Assembly (NCBI GenBank): GCA_026545765.1
Contig: CM048843.1
Location: forward strand, 86,987,050 to 87,051,049
Direction of reading: 5' to 3'
Length of the DNA: 64,000 bases
Source: Plantago major
Taxonomy: Eukaryota; Streptophyta; Magnoliopsida; Lamiales; Plantaginaceae
In this document: piece by piece, positions 39,673 through 54,190 of the stretch
Layout: each line of letters begins with the position of its first letter
How positions within the stretch are numbered: the stretch's first letter is position 1
Made by a program: the position numbers and the translations under genes
Notes under the pieces: model-generated
Databases searched by the model: none
Seen by the model: only the letters and a program-made list of their open reading frames with translations
What the model was told of the DNA's origin: nothing

Positions 39673-42600
39673 CATGTATAGAGTATGTATGTTATGTGAT
39701 GGATTATATTAGTGGTACGCTCTCAGTATCAACTAAAACGAAATTGAGAGATACATGTGAACTCACATTAGTGAAGTAACATGTTCAAATTTAAAGGGTA
39801 GTAAGTTTGTATTGTACTATGAATTACTAGACACGTTATTATGTGAGTTCATAAAATTTATTCAGGCTTTCAAGTTAAAACTATAACGGCACTGAAATGA
39901 ATGAATGCATGTGGTCTAGATCTATATAATCAATTATATGTATGACTATGTGACGGTGATTATAAGAACATGCTCGCGTTTTACAAGTGGTTAAAGTTAG
40001 ACATTATAAAACATGTTTTTGCGGATTGATTTGATTGAGTCGGGGTTTTCTTTATAACTTGAGTTATGAAGGAGTGAGACTTTAGGATTGTGTATATTCA
40101 ATTATGCTAAGCAGATTTGAACATAGTAAATGGAGTCTCAGACTCTCAGCTCAGTAAAATGTCAATCATTAAGATGCATAAACCATGTTCTAGTATTAGT
40201 GTAATACTATAGAAAAATGAATTTCTACCAACTTAAGATCCCATATGCATAAACCATGTTGTAAGGTATGCTTTATGAACATGTGATGATACTTTTACCT
40301 ACAAATAAGGCACTTGTCTTACTTTTCACGACTCGTTTATATTTTATTATGCATCGGGATTACCATTTATACTAACTATTGTAAATAAACTATAAACTAG
40401 ACATTCATTATTAACTACTAGAATTATAAGTAATTTTCAGTTAGGTGTAAAGCAAAGCTAAAGTATTAAATTAGACAACCTTTTCTTCACTCTGAACAAC
40501 CTTGTCGTAATTAAGTTGAAGTCTCTCTTCTGCAAAACTCGATGATATGTCATACACCTGGTCACCAGTCATCTTATTTTCGAATGAGTATAAAAAGTAA
40601 ATTTTCAAATTAATGAACTGATCAGTAATTTTGGTAGTATTCACACAAAAAAATACTATCAGAATCCCTTATTTTTATACAATTAAATGAAATCACTCAA
40701 TAAGGTGGTTGATCAGTAGCGCAACACACTAATTAACATTTCCTAATTATTATGTATATATCATTGTCCACCATGAACTGTGTCATCATGTAGATATTGT
40801 TGGAACAAGTTAACATCGACTTATTAGTGTTTTGTGGTAAAGCTCTAACCAACTATGTATATGCTACCTAATTCGGTATGTCATGGTATTTTGCAACTTG
40901 GACATATGTTTGGTCTAGGTTAGTTTCGTTTCTGTTCAAAGTTTAAAATATATGGGCTCTCCAACCAAACATGGCCTAAACCTTTTTGTACGGCAACTAG
41001 ACCCGACCAAACAAAACTGGAAATTGAAGAACCAAGGTGAATCTTGACTCGTCGTGATCAATGGTTTGGAACTGTGGAAAATTGAGAGCTGGCTGTTTAC
41101 TCTTTGCTTTGGTCCAGTTCCTATTTTTCTTGAACCGTGGAATTGAGATAGTTAGACTTTCAAGATGTTCCCTTAAGTTATATAGGACCAACTTGAATCA
41201 TGAATTTTATGGTTGATCCAACTTGTACTTGAGATTCCGAATTCTTACAGTCAAGCTATACAAATTTATATTAGACAGTTACTAGATTGAATATTAGAAG
41301 TAATTACATCACCATCCAATTAAGTGTTATTTTCCACCAGTTAATTCAACTAGGCGATCTAATTATACATGTAATTCTATTTAATTCAAAATGATATTAT
41401 GAATGTTCATCAAGAAAAATTATATTGAAGTAGATTATATAAAAGGAGATCATATGCAGTGCGTTCAAATGATTTTACTCACAGATGACCAAACACCATA
41501 TACCAATTACAAGGCCTCACTGGTACTATTCCTCTTATAAACTGGTAATAATGTTCCATAATGTTTTTAAATATTTATTACTCCCATTACGTATAACTTT
41601 ATATATTTTTCACTTTTAAGTGTTTTGTATAACTTTATAAATTAGGAAAAGTGGAAACTCAGCCACACGTATCAAAATAATTAAACATGTTACTTTTATA
41701 TTAAAGTTACAACAGTTTCCACTAAAATACTCTCTTTTTTCTACAATTTCGTATTTTATCAAATTTGAAAAGCTTTTCCAAATAGGACTCTTGCACACTT
41801 TACTTGTCCAATTGGTGATTCAAAATGCATAAGTATGTTTTGATATTTTTTGGAAGCAAAGGGCTTCTAGAAGGGTTGGATGACAAAAGGAAGATCGAGA
41901 GCAAAAGAAAGTAAGTGTGGTTGTAGTGGTTTGTGGGCTTTGGTTCATCTTCCACTTCTCAATTATTAAATTTCCTTTTTATCCTTCAAATAGTGTGATG
42001 TAAGTTTAAGCATCAATGTAGGGTTAGGTTTTGCACTTTTGAGATTTGATTTACAATTTTGTTCTAATACCTTTGATCATATCTTGAACGCTAAAACATA
42101 GATGGAGTAGCACTTCCACGAAAATACTTGTACCGAATAACTAATGATATTTATGTCCTCGTAATACTGAATTAGAATTGTAATGGATTCGCATCTTAAG
42201 GTTCGATATATATTGAACTAACACGATTATTAATTAATAATTAGATCACACATGATGTACATTATTCATTTTGGGTTGAATGCTTAATGCGTGTAATTAT
42301 GTAATCACGTACTCAAAATGTCTCATACAATGTGAGATCTGGATGAGGTACCTATGCCTTTAGACCTATACAACAGATTCAAAAATATGAAACCCAGATA
42401 CTCATAAGGAGTCAAAGTCATGTTTTGTGTTTTTACTAAGGAGAAGATAAGAAAAGCTATCTAATTTCTTCTTTCTATAAGTTATTGGTAATTATAATTA
42501 AGTAATACTTACTGTAATAATTGTAATAGTCTCTCTTCAATTTGAAAGAACAGAGGCATCTATGATTTAGACCAACCTGCTTAGGCGACTTCTTACTTGC

Positions 42601-42713
42601 AATTCTTCATTACGTTGTTTTGGCGGGCGGATTTCTTTGTGTTAGTTGTCTAATCCTATTAAGAACGCCCTGCTTGTATTTGTTGTTATTGGCTTTCACA
42701 CTACATTATAACA
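39673..42713. other. Gene-free AT-rich DNA
   Basis: No exon, RNA gene or full mobile element is recognised in about 3 kb. TTACTCCCATTACGTATAAC near 41579 resembles a Stowaway end without a partner. Confidence 0.4.
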
Positions 42714-42802
42714 GGGTTGTTTCCTAATCGAGTATCTTTACCTTTTATTATGAGCCTTTGATACATAATAAAAGGTAAAGATACTCGATTAGGAAACAAC
42801 CC
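42714..42802. repeat. Perfect 39-bp inverted repeat with an 11-base loop
   Basis: Arms 42714-42752 and 42764-42802 are exact reverse complements (GGGTTGTTTCCTAATCGAGT... and its mirror ending ...AGGAAACAACCC), with AGCCTTTGATA between them. No coding frame is involved. Confidence 0.95.
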
Positions 42803-44960
42803 ATCGATACAACTTAGGTCGTGCAATTCCAAATGGTATTGCTCTAATTACATAGGTAACAATCGAGGTTCCTGTGAGCGGAGACCCAACGAGATATTTA
42901 CATGTTGATGCCCCCAAATCACATGTCGAGTAAGAGCGTAGATGTGAAGTACATAATTTGACATGTAAATTTTAAGATTGTATAAAGAAATTTAGATGAT
43001 TTCTAAAGAAAATTCATGAAGACCCTGACCATTACAGACAATGTCTATGACATTTCGAATGCTAATCCATTGAGACCTAAACGATGCAATTTTTTTAATC
43101 GACAAAAAGTCTATTGATAATTCTCAAAGTTACAATGAGTTTAAAAGATGCTCACAAGACAATTCAAAACTAAATTCTAGCTACACCAACACAAAATCAA
43201 GCTCAATTCGCAAAATAAGTTACCATTAATAAAACAAGCTTTTTAGTAGTCGATAGATGGAAATAATTTGGCCACCGCGTATTATAGTATGCCTCGACAT
43301 TCATTTTTCCTAGTCAGTAATGGAAAGTCTCACCATTTGCAGGAATACTGAACATTAAAAATAATACACCCCAAAAGAATGTTGAATGGATCGATGTTCA
43401 CATGGATTTTCGAAGCCATTTCTAATAAAAATGACCTTAAAACCATTGCGTAGTCATTTATGATATAAATGACACGTATACCGTTAAAATGATATTGTCC
43501 ACTTAAATCGTAGTTATTACGGTTTTACTTTTGAATCGTTTAAAAGTACAACAGTCTTCTCGTATACTATTTACCAGTCGCTCTCACCCAATCTGAGATG
43601 TGAGGTTACTAAGAAGATGTGTATGGTATAATATTATTCACTACAACCACATAATCTCTCATACACTAGTCCATAAAATGAAAGTGACATTGAAAATAAC
43701 ATGTGCTCATGTATGATGATCTTTAAATACGTATGGTATGGGTGTTGATGGTATATTTTATATTTATTTATTATTATGATGATGATTTGGGGATATCCAA
43801 ATTTGTAATTTAACGTGGTTGTTTTACTTACCTACCTTCTCGCCTTTTTCCGACTGTCGTGATCCGAACATCGGCTCCACTCTTGACGTTGAATTTTGGC
43901 ATGGTCCGTGATTTTATTTCCATAGGAACATTATCTCCACCTTCACAGGATATACAAAATCATAAAAGAAAATAATTATTCATGAGAAGTTAAAAATCAC
44001 CTCAGCTACCTATGCTTATCCATACCTCTTTTCTGCAACTAGACATGCTAAAGCTCCGCTGGGTTTCTGGCACTTCATGTTATTTATTTAGGGATATAGA
44101 TGCATCGAAACGGGTATGCATGATCACACATACACGAACTGGGGTGGAGTCAGAATTTTATATTATGATTGAATATTCATAGTTTGATGCAAAATAAAAA
44201 AGTAAGACTAGTTAGTTAGAATTTAAAAAATAAATTAATAATCGTTTATCAATCGCATTATCAGCTCGTTTTGTCTAACATAAACTACAATAAAGTTCGC
44301 ATGTACTCATATACTACCACCTGTAGTCCGGTTTGATAGCAAAAGAATTACATATTAAACCATCGTAAAGCACAACGTACTATTGCATTGAGAAAGGCGT
44401 CGTAATGTATTAGAGTCTACTTAATTACAGAACCAACTTGTAAAATTACCGGTTGGACTCGTTCACATCAAATTGATTACGTTCATTAATTACGATTAGC
44501 ACTTGCACAGGCACTAAATTAGGTACACACATCTAGTTGTAAGGGCAGGGGGTGTGGTTGGGGGATGTACTTGAATTCCCCCAACTTGTGTACCTTTTTA
44601 ACCAACAAAACGATGTCGTAGCGATCAAACTTTTAAGAGAAAGATTATGAAAAGGGTAAAGGAGTTGGCAAAGTACTTGGTAACTTAATTAAAACCATGT
44701 CTAATAGAAGAAGCAATAATTAGGGAAGTGGAAAGTAGAGAGCCAACTCATAATCTCGTGGAGATCATGTGCTTAGGCACAACACAACATGACTCCTTTC
44801 GTCTGGTTGTCCTTGAACAAACTACCCTTTACCTACCTCTTTTGGTGCTTCTCTCTTCCCATGTGAGAGCAAGACACCCTTACCCAAATTCGGGCATTTT
44901 TTCAACCGACTCACATTTTGGTACACATAAATTTTAAAATATAGATCCATTATTAGGTAG
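42803..44960. other. Gene-free AT-rich DNA
   Basis: No exon recognised. ACTGGGGTGGAGTCAGAATTTT at 44139-44160 is similar to termini of plant DNA elements, but no matching end was found. Confidence 0.4.
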
Positions 44961-45182
44961 TAAGATATACGGATCGACATCATCACGTGTTTAACTGCGA
45001 ATATCACATGTTTAGTTTCAGTCGTTGTATGTTTAATATATCTGCATTACCCTGGCATTAGCTGCATCGATAAAGATATGTCATTAAGATATACGGATCT
45101 GCATTATATGTTTAGTATAAGTCGTATATTAAATATATACTTACGTTACCCTTTCATTAGCTGCATCGATAAAAATATGTCG
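44961..45182. repeat. Imperfect tandem duplication, units about 124 and 98 bp
   Basis: Both units begin TAAGATATACGGATC (44961 and 45085) and end CATTAGCTGCATCGATAAA(G/A)ATATGTC. The second unit has an internal deletion of about 25 bp. Confidence 0.75.
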
Positions 45183-47302
45183 TTTGTAGATAAACGTTTG
45201 ATGTTTGTAATTAAATAGGTGATGTTGATTCGTCCATTTAGAAGGTGGGATCTCGCAAAAGTTGGTGGGATAGTTTTAGCTAGTGAATGAATCAAGAGGG
45301 ATAATGAATGGCCTGAGGGGTCTTGCTATCATCTTGGTTTAATATTGGTAGTTGATAGACATAAATGTTTGTTGATAAGAATCATCAGTCGGTTTCGTGC
45401 CACATGAATTTTTAAGGTCTTCAATGGATATACATCTAGATATAAATGAAACTGCAACATTTCAAGCTCAAAATAGATGGTTGTAGGTACACCATATTTG
45501 AAACTAGGATATTATTTTCCCTTTCTCTTCTAAACTGCGCAATATCACATAAATTTATGATTATACGAGCTTGTATGAAATGGTTTTTTTTTTTAAATGA
45601 CAGGCCTATGTTCTTAATTCTTAATTAAGAATCCAGATGTTTTACATAAAACCTAATGCTGCTTGAACAAAGAATACGTATGTCTTGTTATTACATAATG
45701 TTAATTTTGTGTCATCAACCCTTGCGAGTTTTTAATATGGCGTCTAATACGGTAGACATCTCTGGAAAATATATTTGCTTCTTGGGAAACCAGAAAAACC
45801 AGATGATCTCTACATATTTCCATCACAAACAATGAGAAAATACGTCTATAGAACAGGTATATTAGATATTGAGGTTGGAAATGAGTTGCATCGTGGAATT
45901 CCCCCTCTTCATGTGGTGTTTGATTACATCAAATTTACTAGGAGCACACTAAATGAAAAATAAAACCAGATTAAAGAATCAAAGTTTTTTCAGCGAGTAA
46001 AGTCATCTTTAACTACATTTGCCGATTCTTTCACGCAAACTATTAAAGCGTCACAGGTAACAGACTAACATTATTTTGGTAATCAAACGCATCATTCAGA
46101 AACAGAAACAGAAATGCCACGGATTAGAAAGCACATGATTGGGTGAGATTAAAAAAGAACAAGAGTTACAACCTAACACTCACCCAGATTTTGTACGGCC
46201 CTGGAAACTCAGATCTAACCAAAGGTTTTATGGCTGTCATTTCACGTTTCTCCATTTGTCTCTAACCACCAAAACATTCTATCGGCCTCTACTTTTAGCT
46301 ATTGTGTTACCGTTCTATGACAAACACGAAACCAAACTTTTGTTGCTCAGGAAAAACGTACAGACATTGACACTGTTTGGTTATCTTTTGGTTAACTCAC
46401 CGTGGTAAAAAACTTGTGTCACATGATATAACAGATCGAGACACTTTACCAGTTACCGTCCACTTAACGTCAACTCGTAGACCATCTAACACAATTTATC
46501 TTCACTGTACCATGCAGCGCAGCAAAAAGAAAAAGAAAAAAAAAGATCGGGTCAATATTACGAATGTAGACACGATCACGGTTCCTAGACAGCCGGTACC
46601 CCTTAACCGCTGAAAGAAACTGATAAAGAAAAGGAACTTGCACCTAATAATGAATTGCATCCTATAGCACTTGGGAGTTGGGAGTATTATAGTTGTTGAC
46701 TTCATGACTGGAACAAAAATCAAAATCCATAAACAGTCAAAACTGGTTTACACTGTTACCTAACTTGGTCAATTGCAATAGACTAAAGGACAGAATGAAA
46801 TGATCATTGGCTCTTCAGGTAAAATGCAGGAACACAATTATTAGCACGAGGGGAGAGGAATACAAAAATTAATAACGTACAAGCACAGATCCATCAGAAG
46901 AGATGAGAAGCTCAATAATGTAAGAAACTCCATGATTCCCATGTTAATGCAAGTATGGATTAGGATTAAGACAAGCAGACATCTACTTAATTGGTCCCAC
47001 TTTTGTTCCTGTTACCTGAACTGGATTTCCTAAAGAAATACTAATATGTCTAAAAGGTGCAACCAAGAGCAAATCAATCATCAGCCAACCTAAATTCTGT
47101 CCCAGTAATATAATACTAAGCTCTCACATGGGCAACAAATGGATGTCACATTATACTAATAATGTATAGTTGGCCGCATAAAGTGCAGTAGGTTATTTCA
47201 GCATGTGTATACAGCATTGAGTACAAATCAAATGACAGTCTTCAGAATAGGGAAGAAATCACCTTATTTTAACTTCATCAATGCTTAATGAAATGTACCC
47301 AT
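45183..47302. other. Gene-free DNA and APX3 3' flank
   Basis: Short frames near 45775-45963, 46139-46408 and 46377-46613 show no recognised domain; the last is lysine-rich because of an A-rich tract. The 3' UTR of the peroxidase lies at the right edge. Confidence 0.4.
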
Positions 47303-49832
47303 TTATTTCATCTTCCTTCGGACTTCGTAGAGGTAACTCAGGATCACGACGGTAGCTGCAACAGCAACTCCAACAGCACTCTGGGCTAGTACGGTACTGT
47401 CTTTCACAATAGCCTTCACACCAGCAGCGGGAGATGGGGTAAATCCTAGTTCAGAAAGCTTTTTGTGTGATTCAGCATAGTCTTTAAAGAAGGCTTCTTC
47501 ATCCTGCAAGTGCCAATATTCAAATAGAGTAACATGTTAAATGATAATTAACAATAATAATCAAGTCTTCATGTGAAAGACTTGCTCTTTTGCACATATA
47601 ATTGAGGTATAATATAATGTTAACATCATTTGGATCCACTCCACCAACTCAAAAAGGATCCAACAATGCTCAGTCAGACTAGTCGCAGTCTCGTGGGACA
47701 CCAATGGGAAACAAAAACAAAATATAAAAGTAGGTTTCTAATCAATCAGCAATCCAGTCTAAGAAAATAAGGTTTCCTCCTAACTACTCGCACATGGACT
47801 TCTCTTATCTTCTACTGAATTCTGAAGTTATCAGGAGAAAAAGGCAAGGCCGAATCTGAGCATGTGCGAGGAGGCCCTCTGCACAAGGCCCAACAGGTTT
47901 GGGGGCCCATTTTATATATATACGAACTTCTAGAAATATTTATAGGTTTCGTTTAAATTTGTTTGTTTGTTATACTCGTTAAATATTCTTTAACAATTTA
48001 TGTTTCTACAAAATTTAATTAGTTTATGTGATGATCTATAAACGTTAAATAATGATCATGAATTCTTTTTCTGTCTTGCTAGTTCCAGCCATTTTTTCTT
48101 TACTTCTATTTGTGAGGGGAATAGGCAATTTTGTAGTTGATGTTAAAATATTAATGAATCAATTAAGCTCTCGCCCCACAAGTACAAAATAACTAGTGTA
48201 ATTATTATGAGTTCAATGAAACTGTTTACACTTACTCAGATTTGAGTACTTCTTTCATAAGAAAATTAGAATATTTAGCTTAAGTGATTGTCAGGTCCTT
48301 GATAAAATACAAATAGATTTTGAGCAAAGTATGAACAACAAATAAAAGATCACGAAATCGGATGTTGAGATCTCTGTAGTATACCTTAGCATAGAGCTCA
48401 ACATAACGCCGAAACTCAGGATCATCCAGCAAGGCCAAATCAGATGGGAGTTTCAGCAAGCCCTCACTTTCACCTTGGAGCAATTCACTAGTTGGATAAA
48501 CAAAAGGCAAATGCATATAAGAACATAACTCATACATAAACAGACAAAAGTGTATTTGGCTCCTATGACTTACATAAAGTATGAGTTATCAAATTTTAAT
48601 GGCTCTGCCGTCCATGGGCCTTCAAAGCCTGATCTTTCAGGATGCGCTCTTCCCTAGAAAACAATTTTAACCAAAGCATGTCATAAGTCGAGATCCTCTA
48701 TATTTCCATTTTAAACACTTCAACTCAGTTTGAAACAGACCTAGTGTCATAGCATTTTTCGGTATTTAAGAAATTGAAGCAGAAACTTACCAGGGTATGG
48801 CCACCCGACAGGGCAACAATATCTTTATCAGATAATCCCATTCGGTAGAACACATCCTTGAGATGCGGGGCACCTAGCATTTATTAGTACCATACATTAT
48901 ATATGTTGAACTTTAGAATGAACTTGTAAAGAATATCTGGACTGCTAATAAAACTTTCCCAAGTAACTGTTAGCATGTAGTTTCTTCCAAAGTATCAGAA
49001 TTAAACAACTTATCAAATTAAAGAACATTAATGCAAGATCATGGAATTAGATATAGGTATTTTGAATGCCAACTTATAATCAAGTAATGCAGATGCAGCA
49101 AAATATTAGTTCAATAGAGAGGAATACAAAGACAGCTTGAACTTTGGCAACTCAGGGAAAAACTCAAAATAGAATAAACTATTCATTTAACATTAAATTC
49201 TACAACTATTTATATTGTTGCTGAAAGGGAAAAAAAACCTGTAAAGGCACTATATCTTCAACGGAAACCAACAAACCATGAAATATAATAATCTGATTTG
49301 TGAATATATATTACTCTTATATATGACTATGCAGGTGTTAAAAGAAAGGAAAACATATAAATAAAAAGAAACGAAAAACACTAATATAAGGTAATGCTTC
49401 TCAGCTGCAACATTTATTCGTTTATAAGAACAGCAGATAGTACGTACAATCATTCTTTTCAGACCATGTACTTTAATGACCATAACATATCATTCAGCTA
49501 GAACAAAAAAGGAGCAATTTTCATATGTTATTCGCAATTGGAAACGGAAATTAAAAAACAATAAATAAAAAAATGATGTACATGCTAGTTTATCATGACG
49601 ACATGACTCATTAATGTTTACATATGAATGCATGATCAGTCGACTAAAGTTAACATACACGCCAAAATACACACATCAATTTTTATCATATGTTTTGACA
49701 GCTCTCGATTCTTTGGAGAGGTTCAACAACGCAACCATGCCATCCTACATATTTAATTTTGAGAATAGGTCGAGAGCGTTGCGCCCTCTATGCCTCTAAT
49801 CATTGGTTGTAGCCGATATAACTCACACTCGA

Positions 49833-49867
<35 letters not shown>

Positions 49868-52658
49868 TAGCTACGAGATGATTCGATTAGTCTTTCGCCC
49901 CTATACTGTGTGTGGTAATAATGAGTGAGAGATTTGTATTAGGGTTAATTGGTTGTTATAATAGGAGACTATAAAATAATATAATCTTTCCTAATTCCTA
50001 AAATGACAAAGAAATGAAATGGGACAACTCCAACAGGACGGCCAAAATGCCAAAATGGGACAACTCCTACAGTATCATGTAGAGATGGACCTTTCTTAGC
50101 ATCTGGCAGCCGACCCTCTCTCGGGGAAATCTTTGAATCCTGGAAGAAACAAGTTGTATCCAGCATAATGGTGTTATTATGACAAAACTGAGAGGATTGG
50201 CAAATGGCATATGTAAGTATTACTTATCATACGCACTGTACCTTTCGACCAGGAACAAAAGTAATTGTGGGTCCTCCTGTCACCTCAACTGCAACAACAC
50301 CTGCAAGCTATAGGCCAAATCGTTTTCTTAGCACAAAAACAAAATGCAGCAAGTACCATCTGTTGGCACCTTTGTTTTTTGATTTTGATAAATACAAGTT
50401 CTATGGGTAGAGAATGAAACAAGCCATAGGTATTGAGAAATTAGCTAAGATGAACAGGAGAATTTACTGCTGTAATACTTGTAAGGCTGCACTCAATACA
50501 AGCATGGTACCAGATACTTATGGCGAAGCCCATAGTCTGAGTATTCTAGAAGAAAGTAGTACCTATTAATTTGATTTCTACATCAAAATTTAACTAAATC
50601 CACTCCACGCTGAGTACTTGTTCAGGTTATGTACCACATAATAATTGAACTGTCTGAATGAAACAATTCACTTCGTCTTTCCATCCATGTCAACTAAATA
50701 CTTGCTGGCATGTGATCCATTTAACATTCTCAGAAATTGGCGATTTGCTTCTTCAATTACCTAAACACACTTAAAAGTATCAACCAATACAGTGAAGGTC
50801 CATTATATTCTGAGTCTCGATGCCATTATCACAATTATCCATTCCATTCCCATATCAAATTAATGATAATGTGCTCCGTAACATACTAGCCCCTGATAAC
50901 CAGTCCTCCATCCATATATACCATATACCAATACGCTATCCAATAGATCAAGATCTTCCAGCAACATTTGAAACAAAGAGGGCCATTTCAAAATCAAAAA
51001 TACACTAGATATGATTTTAAAATGATATTAGGAAGTCCTATACATTGGTTATTTTTTATCTATAAAACCAAAGTAAATAAGAATAACATGCATTAGACGG
51101 TCTTCCACTTAGACGGGGCACATTAATCAATTAGGGGATGCGCCGAATACTTGAGTGGATGGTGGTGTCGTTTTCTCCAAATTCAAATGTAGATGTGTAT
51201 GAAAGAGAGAGGAATGAACCTTACACTTGTTAAGGTGTGTCCACCTTTATGACCATCTAACACAAGTTTTGTCAAAGTGAATAGAGATTAAGTTCGACCG
51301 CCTTAAAACAAATATTATTGCTATTTACAGGACCTTTGAAATCTGACAGAGTAGAACAGCAGCTAATAGAATTTTTCCATCATAGGAAATGTTACCTGGT
51401 ACAGATCGGCGTAAGAGATTTTTGCACATTTAGACTTCACTTGTTCTGCATGTAAACATAACCCAGAGTAAAAAATGTAGCACTCATATCTAATTTCAAG
51501 TACGACTTATTCCATCTATTAAAACTGGTGTATGAAAAATTAGTCAAAACTATCTCAATAGATGATACAAGTAATTACTATCCTAATTCCTATGAATCAT
51601 GCTTCAACAGTTGCTCAACAAGAAATTATATCTAAAGGAGCAAAAACCCAAAAGTACATTAACCATTTGTATACAACAACAGAACAACTCTCTAATCTAT
51701 CAGCTATAAATACATGATGTTTTTTCCTGAAAACTAACAAGCAAATTAAGCCATTCTGCTACCTAAATACCAGAAGATACAAGACAACTAGTATCATTTA
51801 CGTACTTACCAAAATAATGTTAGTCCAAAACAACCAGCCTACAACATGCCATTATGTGATGTACATACAGTTATTCTACACCATAAGAGGCTACAGTTCA
51901 CAATTTCTAACTAAACATTTTATGCTGAAATATGCCACTGAAAAACAAGTTCACGAAATACAGTTGAACAGACATGGTTCAATCGAACAAATACTTCCAT
52001 ACGAAAGACACACTGGCACAGTACTCCAAGCTACTACCACTGTAAAACTGCACCCCATATTCAATTAACTCGCCAGATACTCGACAAGCAACTTCTAAGC
52101 TAAAGTAAGTGTATCCATTGAGAAATCACTGCACGCGAGTCCGAACTCTAAACAATACACAGTCAGTTAAAATCAATCACTCATATTCAACAATCAACAA
52201 TTAACACGCCTATGCAAACACACAGTCACACACTATCATGCTAGTGGAAACGTGAAATTGAAGCTACGCTAAAACTTTTAGAGGCGAAAACTAACCGCAA
52301 AACTCAAGTGCGATTTTCAATCCGTTGTTAGCACCATGAGTGAGCTCCTCCTCATTCCGAATCGAACCGTTCGGACCTCCTGTCTTCGTGTTCACGTCAT
52401 ACGTTCCAGCATCATGCCAGCTGAATCAAATCAAAACAACAACAATAATAACAAGAGCAACAACAGCAACAAAAGCAAATCAGTCGATCGATGAGTGTAA
52501 ACTCTCCTGATGAAAATACACAGTGAAAGGAAAAGGAATAATTACGCGAGACGGAGCATAATCGGAGCGCAATTCTTATTGGAGATGAGAGCGCGCAGTT
52601 CACGGCGAGCTTTCTCGACATCGCGGAGGTAATCGGAGTCGACGATGGTCTTCGCCAT
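47303..52658 (-). CDS. APX3: Membrane-bound (peroxisomal) L-ascorbate peroxidase, APX3-type
   Basis: Nine minus-strand exons in matching phase: 52658-52546, 52420-52296, 51445-51396, 50307-50242, 50139-50091, 48873-48791, 48653-48574, 48487-48385, 47503-47303. They encode 289 residues, close to the usual 287. The enzyme reduces H2O2 with ascorbate. The distal site [13 protein letters not shown] has Arg36, Trp39 and His40; the proximal heme ligand His160 is in [12 protein letters not shown]. The C-terminal membrane anchor [24 protein letters not shown] is followed by the basic RRKMK tail that directs family members to peroxisomal/ER membrane. All introns are GT-AG, but intron 5 (50090-48874) begins GTCCAT, a poor donor, with repeat-like sequence (GGGACAACTCC copies) starting a few bases further in. 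Intron 8 (48384-47504) contains mobile-element-like sequence near 47850-47910. The full set of exons and lack of stops indicate an active gene. Confidence 0.95.
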
Positions 52659-54190
52659 TGGAATTCAATTGGGAGAAACAGTTGAGTCTGAATATTTTTT
52701 CTTTCTCCTGAGAAATGATGAGATAAGAAATGCGATAATTTTGAATATTTGGATTGGATTGTTTATAAACGGAGAATTTCTGAGCACATATTGGGTTTGG
52801 ACTTTTATTTTTTCTGGTTTATTTCTGGGGCTATGGAATCTGATTGGTGTAAATGTGTGGAAAGAGCAATGTGGGCTTTGGGAAGTGAGCTTGATAACCA
52901 TTGGCGATTGATTTTTTTTTTCTCCCTAAATATGTGACTAACGATTGATAACCTTCGGATTACATGAAAGTTAAAAATGGTACCACTTGGATCGGGGAAC
53001 AACTAGGAATGTTGTTGATTAGAATTCGGTCAATTTTATGTTAGGGGTGAAGCGATCTGCCTTAAATCGTAAAAAGTTAGACATACGGCCTCTACTCGTA
53101 GAGTTGTAGGTCCTGCATGTTTTGTATATAGTGTGCACATTGTTCTTACTTATAGCATAGGAGAAATCGAGTTTTTCCGTAAATATTTATTGTAGGAAGA
53201 TTGTAGTGTGCGCATTTAGATAACTATTGTAGGAAGATTACATAAGTGCTTCCATTTTCTCAATTACTATGTTCTTAATTTATAGTCTAAAACTTGTTTC
53301 CAGTTTGTGCTACCTTATGATCTGGCAATCGCACTTTAGTATTCAACAGTGTAACAGTCGAAGTGATTTGAGAAGCGAAGCATATTTCATGGTCAGTTGA
53401 TCTGACTTTGTACGGAGATATTCGACCGGTAACTGCAGCTAACTCTGCCGCAGGGCACATCGGCTTGTACATCAATATGTACAAATTAGTTGCTGAATAC
53501 ATTAGTGGATCACTTGTAGAATGGCGAATGAACTTATGCATCTTAAAGTCAATAGTTGTAGCCTGATCATGTCCATTAATAATTTAATACATGTAGTTTG
53601 AAAATTTTAACCACCGCAAGAGAGAGTAAAAAATGTAGTTTACCTAGCTTGGAAAAATATTAACAAACAAAACATACTTGAAGTTTTAGAACTCAATTCA
53701 TTTTATGGATTACTTTATAATTCTTGAAACATTGGGCATTAATTTGAGGTAAAATTAAATGGTCTTATACCGATTGATCTCTCACCATAGCGATGGGCTC
53801 ATGATGTGGATCCCATTTAGCGATGAAGAGGTGAGGCACCTAATTGAGATGGGTAATGCTTGCAGTTGGAGGTATTGTAATTATCTGAAATAATAAACGT
53901 CCCATTCCCATGATAAAACTTATCGCTTTGAAAAGTGAAGCCCTAATGAATACTGAGTGTAACAAACCCGCGGCATTGTTAGTCTCATTTCATTTGGCTG
54001 AAAATCTTGAATCCTTTTTTCATCCATCTCTCCCAATCCCAAACGAGGTATGAGCAATAAGTCCAGTCGTAGCATTCTATTTTATGTTATGTTATTTGTT
54101 GATATCTGATTCCATATCTATTCAATCCTCTCATCATTGTTGTTTCATCATTCATAAAACAACAGATACTACTACTACAACACAAGAAAT
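52659..54190. other. APX3 promoter and gene-free DNA before mTERF
   Basis: APX3 and mTERF are divergently oriented. Positions 53296-53370 resemble 58990-59065 (CCAGTTTGTGCTACCT..., ATGATCTGG, AATTGCAC/AATCGCAC), a small dispersed repeat of unknown nature. No exon is recognised. Confidence 0.45.

Noticed and set aside
42714-42802. MicroRNA gene
   Set aside because: The hairpin is perfect but there is no evidence of transcription or of a known mature sequence, so it is listed only as an inverted repeat.
44139-44160. Terminus of a DNA transposon
   Set aside because: Only one end-like motif is present; no inverted partner nearby.
45775-45963. 62-residue frame
   Set aside because: Reads somewhat protein-like but matches no family I know, has no neighbouring exon and could be a random frame.
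46377-46613. Frame ending in a lysine run and RVNITNVDTITVPRQPVPLNR
   Set aside because: The lysines come from an A-rich tract. No family recognised, no leader or intron signals, so left out as a gene.
47845-47915. hAT-type element in APX3 intron 8
   Set aside because: GCACAAGGCCCAACAGG and GGGGGCCCATTTT resemble such ends, but I could not find two paired termini or a target duplication.
52412-52621. Minus frame in the first APX3 intron/exon region
   Set aside because: It reads through the first APX3 exon out of frame and into the intron repeat.
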